From Blumeriella jaapii (Eukaryota; Ascomycota; Leotiomycetes; Helotiales; Drepanopezizaceae), in the NCBI GenBank assembly GCA_009599575.1, contig VWND01000095.1:496001-560000 (forward strand): a DNA stretch of 64,000 bases, in the 5' to 3' direction. Position numbers and translations under genes: made by a program. Below are positions 1 through 12,700 of the stretch, piece after piece (the stretch's first letter is position 1; each line of letters starts with the position of its first letter). The notes beneath the pieces are model-generated. The model was given only the letters and a program-made list of their open reading frames with translations, was not told where the DNA came from and did no database searches.

Positions 1-1800
1 TTTCAACCCGATTTACTACGACTAGTCGTATCTGTATCACCACCTGTGATACCAACAGTATGCGTTTTGAAAATCGTTTGAAAAAAGGTTTTCGTTTTTA
101 TTATTATTATTAAAAGGCTAATCTTCGGCCGGTTCGATCTCGTTTATATTTATTAGCCTAAAAAGGCTTTTAAATAAAACCGAAGGTCGGCCCGTAAAAA
201 ATCGTGCAAATTGGCTTTTTTAAACTTTTTAATATAAAATAAAAAACGAGCGTTATCGTTGGTCCGATCGAAAAAAAAAAACGCCAAAGAAAGCGTTTTG
301 GCGTGAAAAAAAAAGAAAAACAGCAAAGGGCTGAAAAAAAGCTTATGAAACATTTGAACGATTTTCGTACGTACGATTTGATTCGTAATACGCTTTGGTT
401 AAAAACTTATTATTTTAATAAATAATAAATTTAATTAAAAAGCGATTCGCGTATAAAATTCGTTTAGCCAACTGATTTTGTTTTTTTTAACGGACGGCGA
501 TAAGCCAATTTTTAAAAATCGTTATACGCGTTTATTCTAAATACAGCTTTTTTCGTAAACGCTTTAGTATTTTATCGCGAAAAGCGTTTCGAAGCTGTTT
601 GTTAATTCGTATTTAAACGTTCGCTACGAAAATGGAAAATCGCAAATAAAACCGCCAAAAGTCGTCGTACGTATTTATTGCAAATATTTTAAATTCGTTT
701 TCGGCCTTTTAAACGTTTAAAAAATCGGCTAGAAAATCGGCGACTTTTTTTATTAATTTTTCGGAAGAAGTAAAATCGGAACGGTTTAAAATACGCGGAA
801 TTAGAAATTTTTTTGCCACGCTTTCGGTCTGATCGAATATATAATTTTTGCGTAATCGATCGCTAACGAAATAATCGTAATAAAATTCGAAATTGTCGAA
901 AACTTTAGTTTTTTAATAGCGTGTTTTATAATTTTTACTATTATTTAATTTAAATTTAAAATTCGAAACGCGTTTTATACGAGCTAATCGAAAATTAACA
1001 AATAAATAGGAATTATAACGTTTAAAAAGCGCGCTAAAGTCTTGGCCGTTATAAAAAAATTTAAAAAAAGTTCGCGAAAAGCGTAAAGATTGGTTTGCAG
1101 CGTTTGTTAATTAAAATAAAACGTTGCGAAAAAAGAAAAAAGCAGCGGATTCGCGATTGGCAAAAGCACGTTCGATAGATTTTACTAAACGCTTTAATTA
1201 AAAGGTTTGTCGCAATCGTATAATTTTCAAAAGTTGTCGTTTACGCTTTTGCGCTTTTTTCAATTGATTTTGCAAAAGTTTCAACTAAACGCTTTCAGCG
1301 CTAAGCTGCAAAAAAAAAATGGCAAGCGAAATAGTTGGCGCTTTGCCTTTTTTTTGTTTTTTTTTCTTCGGGAAAAAAACTGTTTTTCAAAAAAAAAAGC
1401 TTTTGGGAAAAGCTGCTTTTTCGCTGATTAAAAAAAAGGAGATTAAAATGTAATAGCAGAAGCTAAAAAGCTTTGCTAAAAAAAGGATCGTTAAACAAAA
1501 GCTATTCTTCGCGAAATGCGGAAATAAGCTTTTTCACGACCGGTCGATCATTTTAATATAATCCGTAAGAAATTCGAGAAAAAAAATAGTTTACGCCGTC
1601 GCCAGCGTAGAAAAAAAATTATTAATAATATAACGATTTAATTAATCGAAAAGCTAAGAAATCAGTCAACTAATCGCCGTGTTTATATAGTATAAAAAAC
1701 GAGCCTTTGGTTCTGTAATAAAATATTTATTTAAAATCAACAACTGCAAAAAGCAAAGGTTGCTAAAAGAAAAAAAGCCTTATATATATAATAGTCTCCA
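1..1800. other. A+T-rich relic sequence, unidentified
   Basis: Heavily A+T-rich DNA with the same mutated texture as the rest of the block. On the minus strand a partly open stretch reads through about 940-620, with few stops, so this was probably once coding transposon sequence. I could not match it to a transposase, reverse transcriptase or integrase. No LTR or terminal inverted repeat was found at its edges. It may be part of an element cut by the window border. Confidence 0.5.
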
Positions 1801-1905
1801 CAGTTAATAGAAGACCCACCAGGAGACCAGGGAGCTTGCAGCTACACGTGGTTGCTGGGGTGACACGAGAGGTGGCAACAGAGTGAATCGTCACAGACTA
1901 CTTTC
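1801..1905. other. GC-rich island inside the A+T-rich block
   Basis: About 105 bp of roughly balanced composition, unlike both flanks. It begins near TAGTCTCCACAG and ends near CACAGACTA, giving a 6-bp inverted match TAGTCT/AGACTA at its edges. It carries no ORF. It could be a very short inverted-repeat element or unique sequence that escaped the mutation process. It directly precedes the H-family 3' fragment. Confidence 0.4.
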
Positions 1906-2489
1906 GAATTATTCCGTGGAATAATCTTTTTTACAAGCTTCGAAGCTTTTTTAAAAGCATTCGTCGGTAAACAACCGTGGTCCGACCTATTAGTTTTACG
2001 CGAAGCAAAAGCGTTAATCGGTTTTAATTACGACGAACTAATCGATTATTTTTACGATTTTAATACAAAACTTTTCAGCGCTTTTTGCAAAGCGTAAAAC
2101 TACGTTTAAAAGCTGAAATTTATTATTTACGCAGAAAAGTCGTAGAAAGCATCCGTCGCGGCGATATTTAATAATATTATCGACGAAAAAGCTATCAAAA
2201 CGTTCGTAAATTTAAATAATATTTCGATTAATATTTTATCGAGCTATTTTTCAAAAAAGCAGAATAAACAAAATGATTTAAACGATAAGCAAAACGTTAT
2301 TTCTCCGCAGAAGCTAACAGCAAAAAGGCCGAGAACGGGTTAAAAGACCGAAGAAGTATAAAATTAAAAAGTTCGGTTTTTAATTAATTGATTTTTAAAT
2401 TATATAAAATAAACTAAATTGCATTTATTAAAATTATGTTTTTTTTTGGTCGTAATTAAAAACGACTACGTATATTATTTAGGACAAAA
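1906..2489 (+). pseudogene. 3' internal end of an H-family LTR element (partial copy)
   Basis: This stretch matches 17098-17685 over its full length, with nearly all differences being C/T or G/A. Both copies encode the same degraded C-terminal reading (for example LREAKALIGFNYDELIDYFY), and both run straight into the same LTR (2490-2757 and 17686-17951). It is therefore the last part of the extra 3' region of a second H copy, cut off on its left side near 1895. No function is recognised for the encoded protein. Confidence 0.65.
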
Positions 2490-2757
2490 TGTAAAACGGT
2501 AATATCTTATATTAATAAAAGTTAATAGTTTTAGCTATGATTAAAGCATAAACCCTTCCGAAACCCTTTGCTATTAACTACTTTTAACAGATATAAAAGC
2601 AAAGCATTTTTTTAAATAATATTATAAGCACGCAGTTTAATTTATACCTTCACTTATTTTTTTTTTTTCTTTTTTCAGTCTTTTCTAGAAATTTCCTAGA
2701 TTATCTTACCCACCGACATATGGCCGTATCAGTCTGGTTTTCCTACCTACTTTTATA
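2490..2757 (+). repeat. H-family LTR, copy 1 (3' LTR of a truncated copy)
   Basis: 268 bp, beginning TGTAAAACGG and ending CTACTTTTATA (ancestral end TTTTACA). It aligns end to end with 6665-6931 and 17686-17951. It is preceded by H internal 3' sequence and is not followed by the primer-binding-site-like motif seen after copy 2, so it is read as a 3' LTR. Confidence 0.75.
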
Positions 2758-5700
2758 TTAAACGTTTCAAAAAGAAATCCAAAAAAAAACAAGCGTTTTA
2801 TATCGTTTTAAAAAAAGCTATTAAAAAACAATATTAATTACTTTTTAAATACGACGATTACGCCGACGTATTTAACGATACCGCCGCGGTTATTCTAGTT
2901 TTTTATTATTTTATAAAATATCGAATAAATTTCGCGAAAAAAAAACCCTTTTTTAAAAACCAATTTATTTTTTATCGGAATTTAAATTCACCGAATTACG
3001 CGAATATTTCGATTCGAATTTAAAAAAAAAATAAATAAAAAAATTTATTAGCTTTGCCGACGCATCGGTAATATTTATACCGAAAAAAAACGGAAATTTA
3101 CGATTATACGTCGATTATAAAAATTTAAACGCAATTACGGTTAAAAATCGAATTTTCTTATTTTTTATAAGCGAAACTTTGAACCGTTTGAAAAAAGCCA
3201 AAATATTTATTAAGCTAGATTTTATTTAAGCGTATTACCGCTTTCGAATAAAAAAGAAAAATAAATAAAAAACTGCGTTTCGCATTCGTTACGAACATTT
3301 CGAATACTGCGTATTACTTTTCGGCTTTTCGAACGCATTAGCAACCTTTCAAGCGTATATTAATTAAGTTTTAATCGGTTTAATAAATATTACGTATATA
3401 ATTTATTTCGACGATATTTTAATATTTTCCGAAAATTCCGACGATTATACAAACGCGATAAAAAAGATTTTCGAAAGATTTCGTATTAACAAACTTTACG
3501 AAAATTTGAAAAAATATGCTTTCGATACGAATACGATTAAGTTTCTAGGCTTCGTCGTTATTTTTACGAAAATTAAAATAAACCCAAAAAAATAAATAAT
3601 ATTCGGAAATAGCCTTTTTTTATTACGTAACGAAATATTTAAATATTTTTAAGTTTTATTAATTTATACAAACGTTTTATTAAAAATTACGCTAAGCTTT
3701 GCCGATTTATTATAAATTTTTTAAAAAAATTGCAACGAAAAAAAATATCGGGCCTTTTTCGTTTTTTATTCGAGGCGAAAATCGCTTTTTTATTTTTAAA
3801 AAAAAAGTTTTGCTAAGCATCGATTTTACGTTATTTCGATTTTCGATTAAAAATTTAAATCGAAACAAACGCTTCGAAATTCGTTATAAGCGGAATATTA
3901 TTTTAATTATTTAAAAAAAATGCGAAGGCACGTTAGCATTTTATCGCGTATTATTCGAAAAAGCTTTTTTTTATAAAACAAAAATACGAGATTTACGACG
4001 CTGAATTTATAATTATAATTTACGCTTTTAAATAATAGAACTAATATTTACGTAGCGCTTTTAACGTTATTATTATACGTATAAATTATTATAATCTGAA
4101 ATACTTTTTTACGAAAAAACGTTTGAACGAATGCTAAGCGAAATGGGCCGACGAGCTAGCTAAATACGATTTTGCAATCGAATATAAAATAAAAGTTTTT
4201 AATCCGGCGAATAGTTTTTTCCGCCGGCCAAATTTAAAAAAAAATTTAAAAAAAAAAATAACGAATAGCTGTTTACGCTGCATCGTAAGCTAAAATTAGC
4301 TTATTTAAAAAATTTTAAAATATTTTCCGTAATAAAAATACGCTTAAAATCGGGGTATAAATTATTTCGCGCCGATAAGTATTCGAAGCTTTTATTAATA
4401 AAATTAAAAAATAAAAAGCAAGCGGAAAAAAGCTAAATAAAAAGCTTTTTCGCCGGATTGTTTTTTGCTAATATTATTAATTGCAAATAATATATACCAC
4501 GAAGCGTAGCCGCTGTATTGCTATAATTCGAAACGGCTAATAACGAGCTAGCAAAACCGATTTATAAAACTATTTTTAAATTGCAAAAATTTGATTTTTT
4601 TGTATTATGAAAAATATACGAATCGGTTTTGCAAAGCAATCGAGCCGGATTCGAAAAATATTAGCGTATAAGCTAAAATAAATTATTACGTTATAAAAAA
4701 CGTGCGTATATTTCGAATAAAAGCGTTATTAAAAGCGAAATATTAAAAATTAATTACGACGATCCGATCTCCGGTTATTAAAATTTTCGGCGAACGCTAA
4801 AACTGGTCGAAAAAAAGTATTTCTGGCCTGGTTTATAAAGCGACGTAAAACGTTACGTTAATACGTATAAAAAGTGCTAAAAAAGCAAATTTAAAAAACA
4901 CCGATTTTATAGCGAATTAACTTTTTTTTCGATTTTTACGAAATTTTAAAAAAAAAAAATTATAAATTTTATTACGAATTTATTTTTCAGCAAAAAACGA
5001 AATCGTATTTACGATTCGATATTCGTTATAATAAACCGATATACGAAGCTATCGAAATATATACCGATATAAAAAACAATTTCAGTTTTAAATTTAATTA
5101 AAATATTTATATAATATATTTATAAAAATTTTAGCTGTTTTAAAAAGATTATTATAAATAAAAAATCAGTTTTTATTAATAAATTTTGGTTTTTAATAAT
5201 ATTTTATTTACAAATACGACGTCGATTAAGCATCGTTTTCCATTTTTAAACCGATGGCTAAACGAAACGTTAAAATTAAGTTTTAAAATTTTATTTTCGC
5301 ACGTACTGCGATTACCGATAAAACGATTAAGCTACGAAGCTTATTTTAGCCGAATTTACGTATAATAATTCGATATACGCTTTTACGGATTTTATTTTTT
5401 TTCGTATATTATACGACTTTTATTCAGAATTTGGCAGCAACGTCGAAAGCGACGTCGTAAAAAAAAAAGTATCGTTAACGGAAAAACGAATTAAAATATT
5501 GCAAAAAAAAAAAAAAAAGTATTTAATAAAAAGCTAAAAAAAGCTAACGCGAATTATAAAAGATGTCAGGAACCAACATCACGTGTATAAGTCAGGTGAT
5601 CCGCCAAGACCCTCTGCCTCCTACCAACCTTCGAATAATACTTTCTGCGGATAGGCCGTGGGGGCCGGATAATACTATAAGGGCTGGAAATAACATTTAG

Positions 5701-6660
5701 ATAAAACACTTTATAGGAGTGATTGTTAAGAAACCAGTTATTAGGGTTATATTAAAAAGGATTGAGAAAAGGTCGGGATGGGGGCTGGAAAAGCATACTA
5801 AATAAGATTCGCCTGGTTTCCTGGGAAATACTTTTCTCGAGGGCTCCACCCCTTCTTCTGTACTTATACACGCCTTCTACTAAAAATATAGAAGGTAGAG
5901 ATCAGTCTGACTATCAACCCAACCTTATCTGAGCTCTATTGTCTGAACTAGTGTTTCCTTGCCTTTCAATCCTTACAAAAGATTTTACGATGCTAAATAT
6001 AAAAAGATTAAATTTCAAATAAGCGATAAAATATTATTATCGATTAAAAACTTTCGATAACTGGGACTTTTTCGAAAGCTTTTAAATAAATATTTAAAAC
6101 TTTTTAAAATTAAACGAGTTATATACGAGCACGGCCAAGCTTATTTATTCGAGTTTCTTTTTTAATATCGTATTTACGATACTTTTTACGTTTTTTTATT
6201 AAAACTTTAGTAAAATCGGAACGATACCGAGCCGAAAAATAATATAATAAAATTTTAAAAATCCGAAAAATACGAAATTAAATTAATATAAATTTATAAA
6301 AATATAAAAAAGGGCCGATATTATTTAATGCGATAAAAAAGCTATTTATTAAGCGAAAATTCGTAAAAGCCAAAAAACTATTTTATAAACGCAAAAAAAA
6401 TTATAAAAAAATATTTAAAAAATACGATAAATATTAACAACGGAGCAATAACAAATACGCGCCGTAAAAATAATAAAAAAAAAACAAAAACATTTAAAAA
6501 ACTTTAGAACCGCCGCTAAAACGATTTATTATTCGTATTATTATTTTTTTTTTTTATCGTTATTTTTTTTAAATTTAAAAGCAGCGGCAGGCTAAAAAAA
6601 TTTAATATTAAACGAATTCGCAAAATATTCGATTTATTTTAATTAAGATTTTTACGATAG
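2758..6660 (+). pseudogene. Ty3/Gypsy pol relic 'A' (RT-RNase H-integrase)
   Basis: Plus-strand translation, ignoring stops and shifts, gives Gypsy reverse transcriptase (YVDYKNLNAITVKN, FIKLDF, then IIYFDDILIFS near 3400), RNase H, and integrase (DDPISGY, EKKYFWPGL, about 4760-5550). The integrase C-terminal part continues after the solo LTR at 5983 (KRFYDAKYKKIKF). The catalytic FDD of the polymerase is still readable, but there are many stops. No gag or LTR of its own was found. The left side ends at H-family LTR copy 1 and the right side at the H element insertion (6665). The sequence from 17956 onward may be its continuation. Confidence 0.8.
5564..5977. mobile_element. Solo LTR (family S) with 5-bp target duplication
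   Basis: 414 bp, starting TGTCAGGAACC and ending CAATCCTTACA. It is flanked by the direct repeat AAAGA at 5559-5563 and 5978-5982, so it is a solo LTR left by LTR-LTR recombination. It interrupts the integrase of Gypsy relic A. A same-length paralogue lies at 24954-25367. This copy is much less mutated than its surroundings, which fits a late insertion. Confidence 0.9.
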
Positions 6661-6664
6661 CCGT

Positions 6665-6931
6665 TGTAAAACGGTGATACCTTGTATTAATAGGAGTTGG
6701 TAGTTTTAGCTATAGTCGAGGCATAGACCCCTCCGAAACCCCCTATCACTGACTACCTTTAACAGGTATAAGAGCAAAGCATCCTTTTAAATAGTACCAT
6801 AAGCACGCAATCTAATTCATACTTTTATTTATTTTTTTTTTCCTTTTTTTAATCTTTTCTAGAAATTCCCTAAACTATTTTACCTACCGACATATGGCCG
6901 TATTAATCTGGTTTTCCTATCTACTTTTATA
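6665..6931 (+). repeat. H element 5' LTR (copy 2)
   Basis: 267 bp, TGTAAAACGGTGATACC to CTACTTTTATA. It is the best preserved of the three family copies, keeping more C and G than copies 1 and 3. Two bases after its end comes the primer-binding-site-like motif, which identifies it as a 5' LTR. Confidence 0.8.
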
Positions 6932-6933
6932 TT

Positions 6934-6957
6934 TGATAACTTACGCAAAGATTTAAA
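6934..6957 (+). promoter_or_regulatory. Putative primer-binding site of H
   Basis: The sequence TGATAACTTACGCAAAGATT follows the 5' LTR after two bases. It resembles the motif next to the E5 LTR (38834 down to 38811, TGATAATCTACGCAAGGATT), with differences of the C/T and G/A kind. Its complement looks like the T-arm and acceptor end of a tRNA, with the expected TGG changed to TGA. I do not know which tRNA. Confidence 0.55.
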
Positions 6958-7639
6958 CTTCGGTATTTCGTTTTTATATATTCGCCGATGCATTTTTTAA
7001 ATTTATAATTAAGATCGATTTCGATATTTCGCCATTACGGCTTAAAAAACCTTTTATATAATATTATTCGCAGCTATATTATGTAAAAGATTTTTAATAG
7101 CCTTTTTTATTTTGCGCATAGTTATTAAATTACAAAAATGCAATATATTTTAGAAACGTTTGAAATTACGGTTAGGCAATCCTGAACCGTGCGAAATTTA
7201 AAGTTCGAAAATCGCTTTTTTGTTTAAAAATAACAAATCGAATATTAGTTTATACGCTTCGACCGCTGCGCTCGGCTTTTTTAAATTAAATCTTTTTTAG
7301 TCAAACGCTTGGCGAAAACTCAACCTTCTGATCTTACGTTTTATAATTATAGCAATTACAATTTGCGACTTTTTATTAAAAGCAGTAAAAAAATAGCTAT
7401 ACGTGTATTAGCCTAAGCTACGGAATATCGAAACCGTGGATCATATAATAATATTATATTAATTTAGTTAATCTATAAAAAACAAGTTTTTTAATATATT
7501 ATTCAAATATTTAAACGCAATTTTATTTTATTTAATTTTTTCAAAAAATATAAAAATCTTTTTGATAGCTCCTTTATTAAAAACGATTTTTTTCATATTA
7601 AAAACCTTTAATTTACAATTTCAAAAAACATTTATTTAT

Positions 7640-8960
7640 TTAATTTAAATCCTACCAACATTTTCGCTAATATTATAAACAACGACGCTTTTCGTTTTTT
7701 TATGCGAGGCCGCATGCCCTTTTTTGGCTCCTCTAGTGTATTTTTATTTAGTAGCGCTAATATTACCGATTTTATCGAGAAATATAAAAAAACTTATAAG
7801 AATTTCGAAGTTTTTAAAACTGAAATATTCGATAAACTCTTTCGCTATTATAATCTAATTATTAAAAATATTATTAAATCGATAAACGAATAAAAGACTA
7901 TTAGGGCTCGAGACTGGCGTAAGCTAATTAAAGCTTTAAAATCGAAATTCCGAAATTATAATCGCTAGCAGATTCGCGATATTATCGCTTTTTTTAAATA
8001 GTTTATTATAACAATTCGCTAAGTCAAAAAACTTAAAGCTTATTATCGTATTTATACGAAGGTTTTTAACGTTTTCGTTAATAAAAAAGTTTTAAGCGAA
8101 GTAAAACAGAAAAGATTATTTTTATTTAGCCTTTTAATTAGCATTCGTAATAAGATTATTAAGCATTTTAAAATTGATAAATAAAACTTTGAAACTTTCG
8201 ATTAATATTTTAAATTTGTAGAATTCGTTTTTAAACAAAACCAAAGCGAACGTATTATTAAAACTATAAACCAAAAGAAATTTCTTTTTTTTATTTATAA
8301 AAAAAACGTAGAAGCTTTAATACAGAAATATGCCCAGCCATTAAAAATTACCGAAATCGTTAAAAAACAATCAGTTATTATATTATTTAATCGCTTCGCA
8401 GAATCTATTAGCTTGGAAAAGCTTAATAAAAATATCGAAACTCTTGTATTAAAATTTACCGATATTAAGATTCAAAAGCTTTAAAGCAAAATCGAAAGTT
8501 TTATATAATAGCAAAAAAAACTTTTTTACGTTAATTTAAATAATAAAAACGATTTAAATAGCTTTTATAACAATTATTTTTTTTAAAATGTTCGAAGCGA
8601 TCAGCTTCGCTAAACTACCGTAAAAGTAATAGCTGCCTAATAGCAACCTTTCCGTGCTAGCGATTAAAATCAGCGAAACACTAATTATAATAACGATTAT
8701 TAAAAAAGAAAAAAAAACCAACGCGGAAATCAAAATCGCGGCTATTAAAATAATAAAAATAATTATTAAAAGAAATTCCGTAGTTCTAAGTGTAAGTTTT
8801 ATAATAACAAAAAAATTTACTGCGAAAAACCTTATATTCGCTCTAAATGTAAAGCATTTAATTTTTGTGTAAATAATAGTATCTGTTATATTAATAAATA
8901 TAAAGCGATTTGCTTCGGACCGACGGAAGCAAAAATAAGTTTTTTTAATAAAGCTGAAAA
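7640..8960 (+). pseudogene. H element gag-like region
   Basis: The longest open piece is about 63 codons from 7702, and the same frame continues with few stops to about 8500. The reading is rich in Lys, Asn, Ile and Phe, as expected after mutation of a charged capsid gene. The position between primer site and protease fits gag. I could not confirm a CCHC zinc knuckle, so the assignment rests mainly on position. Confidence 0.5.
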
Positions 8961-9779
8961 CCAAAGCTAATTAAATACTATTCGCTTAAAAATAAAAGGT
9001 ACGGAATAGAACGACTGCTTGAAAAACAAAAAAAATACAAAAACGATTTTTATTAATAAAAGAAAAAACATTCCAAAAAGCGTACTAATCAAAAAGAAAA
9101 CTTTTATTTCAAACGTAAATAAAATTCAAATATATAAATAAAAAATAAATATATATATTATTAATACAAATATCGCATTTGCAAATATTATAGCTGTATA
9201 ATCAAACCAGCGAATCATAAAAAAGCAAAATGTTTTTGTTTTATTCGCTAAACCGATTGATATAAAAAAAAACGTTAAAATCGAAAAAGAAAAAGATTTT
9301 AAAATTCGAAAAAAAACCGATGAAATTATTAAAAAAACGCTTATAATAAAAAAAATTAACGACGATATAAAAAATATCGACACCGATATTCCGATTTAAA
9401 TTATTTAAAAAGTACCAGCTTTTAAGCGCCTATTATTAATGCGAAGCGAAAAATAAATCGACAAATATATCAGCCTCGAAGCCGTCGACGAAGCTATTAA
9501 AAAAATCATAAAACAAAAAATTAAATTAAAATTTAGCGATTTATTTAGCATAAAAGAAAGATTCGACAAAATTATTAATAAACAAATCTTTATATTAAAA
9601 AAAAACGAAAAAATTAAAATTATTCGAAAAAAAAACGATTTTAAATTAAAAAAAAACCAAAAAGAAATTTACAATATTGCAATTAATTTAGCCGATAAAA
9701 AAAAATCCTCGGAAAAAATCAGCTTTTTAGCTTTCGTTATAAAAACCCAAAAGTTAAAACGACGAAACTGCTTTTACAC

Positions 9780-12700
9780 AATTATAAAAGCGCCAAAAAT
9801 AAAAATTATATTTAAAAAAAGTACGACCGCCCTCGCTTTATTCGATAATAAAGCCGAAATCAATTGTATAAACCAGGAAACAGCCGAAATTAATAATATT
9901 CCGATTATTACCGATAAGCGAATAATTTACACGACCGTTAATAAAAACACGATTAAATTTAATAAAATTGTACGAAATATAAAAGTCGACGTTAAAAATA
10001 TTATTATTTATAAAAATTTTTTAATAATAAAAAAATACTTTTATTTTATTATTTTTAAAATGCTTTGGATTTTGAAAAATCTCGTCAACTTTAAATACAT
10101 CGAAAACGGCCAGATAAAAGCTTTTTTTTAAAACTGAAACCGATTTTTTTAAAGCCAAATCACCGTCGCCGACGACAAAATCTTTTTAATCGACGTTTTA
10201 TCGAAAAACGAATAGCCGGCTCTGGTTCTAAAATAAACGCTAAGCTATAAAAAAACCTGGAAAATATTCGATTAAAAGTATTCGCGTTATTAATTAAAAT
10301 AGCACCGCGAATAAAATTAATTAATATTAATATTTTTAGCTACTAATTCGAAAATAAAAGTTCCGAAGATTTCGTTTTCGTATTAAACAAACCCGACCTA
10401 TATATTTTATTTTTTTGTATTAATATCAGCATTTTTTACAAGCGCAAAGCTGATAAAATACGATTCGTAAATTTTAGCGAATCCGATAGAAATATTTCCG
10501 AAAAAATAAATAATTAATTCGAAAAAAACGAAGCAACAAAATCATTTTAATTAATTACTAGCGAACTCGAAAAATTTATTACCGGCCGATTTTCCAATTT
10601 ATCGCCTGGCAGCCGATTTACAAAAAAACGATTTGATAATTTAGCAATCGAAACCCAATTTTTGTTAAAAAAGAAAAAAGTCTTATACGAAGTTTTGCGC
10701 AACCGAAAAAAAATTATAATTTTCGATTTTACCGAAATAGGCCAATTCAGCTTTAACGTTACGTTTTATATCGATATCAAAATCGTATTTTACGAAGCCT
10801 GGCAAAAAAAGACTTTTTTAATTTTTAAAACCTTTTAAAATAAAATAATCGAAATGCTAAAAAAACGAATCAAGCAAAAAATTTTCGAATTCTGCCACGA
10901 TTTATACAAAAATAAATAGTTTATCGTTGCAAAAAAAAAAAAAAATATTTATAAATTTATTATCGCAATCGTCGAAATAAACAAAATAACGATACGAAAC
11001 GCTAACGTGCCATTTAACGTCGATTAATTTTCGAACGAATTCGCAAAACTAACGATCGCTTTTTTTTTCGATTTGTTTTTCGGCTACGATTATTTAATAT
11101 TTAATTTACGATTTCGAAATATAATAGCAATTTAAATATTAATCGGTTTATTACGCATAACGAAAGTATTTATAAAAATTATTAATTCGGTCGCTTAATT
11201 CGTAAAAATCGTATATAAGATTTTTATAATTTATATTTCGGATATTGCTTTTTTTTACGTTAACGACGTCGGAATAAAAAGTTTTAAATTATATTATAAT
11301 AATAAAATTTTTTTTTCTGAAATTCGACGTTATATAATAAAACATATTCAAAACATCGATAAAGTTATAGTTTGCTTCGAAAAAGCCAAAGCTATTATTG
11401 GCCTTCGATTAAAATTTTGCATGCCCGAAATAAATATCGTTGGCTATATAATTAATAACGCTAGCCGCCACTTTTAATAAAAAAAATTAAAAAGATCTGC
11501 GAATAAAAAAAATATAAAAATATTACCGAAGCTAAAATTTTTATTAGCGTTATAATTTACTATCGTAATTAAATTAAAAATTTCTTTTAGAAAGCTGCAT
11601 TTATTTACGCTACGATAAAAAAAAAAGTCGATTTCGTTTAAAAAAAAAAGCAGAGCAAAGCTATAAAAGTTTTTAAAAACGATCTTTTATCGGCCTTATC
11701 GCTTATACGGATCGATTATAGCCTAAACGCAAAAAAAATCATTTTGACGATCGACGCTAATATTTTCGATTGGAAAGTTGTATTATAATAAATCGATAAA
11801 AACAAAAAACGATATTTTTTACGATTCGAAAGCGGCCTATAATCTTTCGCGAAAGCACGCTACGATGCTATTAAACGAAAATATCGAAGCGCTTTTAAAA
11901 TAATAAAAAAAATAAAAAATAAATTATACGGCGTATATTTTATTTTAAAAACAAACGCAAAAGTTTTTATCGATTAATTAAATAAAAAAGCTAATAATTT
12001 ATCAAAAGCATTCGTTATTAATTAAATAGCTTAAATGCGACTTATAAATTTCGAAATTAAATATATTAAAAAAATAATTAATACAGCGGCAAACGGTTTT
12101 TCCAAACGAAAACGCTTTTATTCGTTTAATTTCGCTAAATAAAACAAATAAAATATTAACGAATAAATTGCTAACGAAATCGGCTGCTTCGTTATTTGCG
12201 CTTTGGATTTTACAGAGCCAAAACCATTCGCGTTGTTATTTCGGCTGGCACCGCGAATAAAAAACACCGATTTTCGGACCGAAAAAGCATTCGCGTTATT
12301 ATTTCGATTAGCATCGCGAATGAATTTAATCGAAAATAATCGGAATAAGCCGATTAGCGACGAAAATAAACTTTTAATCGATAATTACAAAACCGACGAT
12401 TTTTATTTAATCGTATACTATTTAACTATTTTATTTAAATTATTTAACGTGTTAAATTATTAATTTAAATTATTTAAAAATCAAATTTTCGATTATATTT
12501 TAGCCGATAAAAAGCTATATAAAATAAAAAATAATATATATTAAAAACGCTTAATAATAAATAATAAAGCCGATAAATTTTAAGTTATAAAAAAAGCTTA
12601 CGAAGAAATATTTTATAAAAAAGCTAAAGCTATTTATCACCGAACCAAAAACGATTTTTAATAAAAAAAATACTTCCAAAACTGCAAAATTTTCGTTAAA

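Noticed and set aside
2490..6931. Reading 2490-2757 and 6665-6931 as the two LTRs of one element containing Gypsy relic A
   Set aside because: The left copy is preceded by H internal sequence and not followed by a primer site, while the right copy is followed by one. Flanks do not match as a target duplication. The two are better read as the 3' LTR of one H copy and the 5' LTR of the next.
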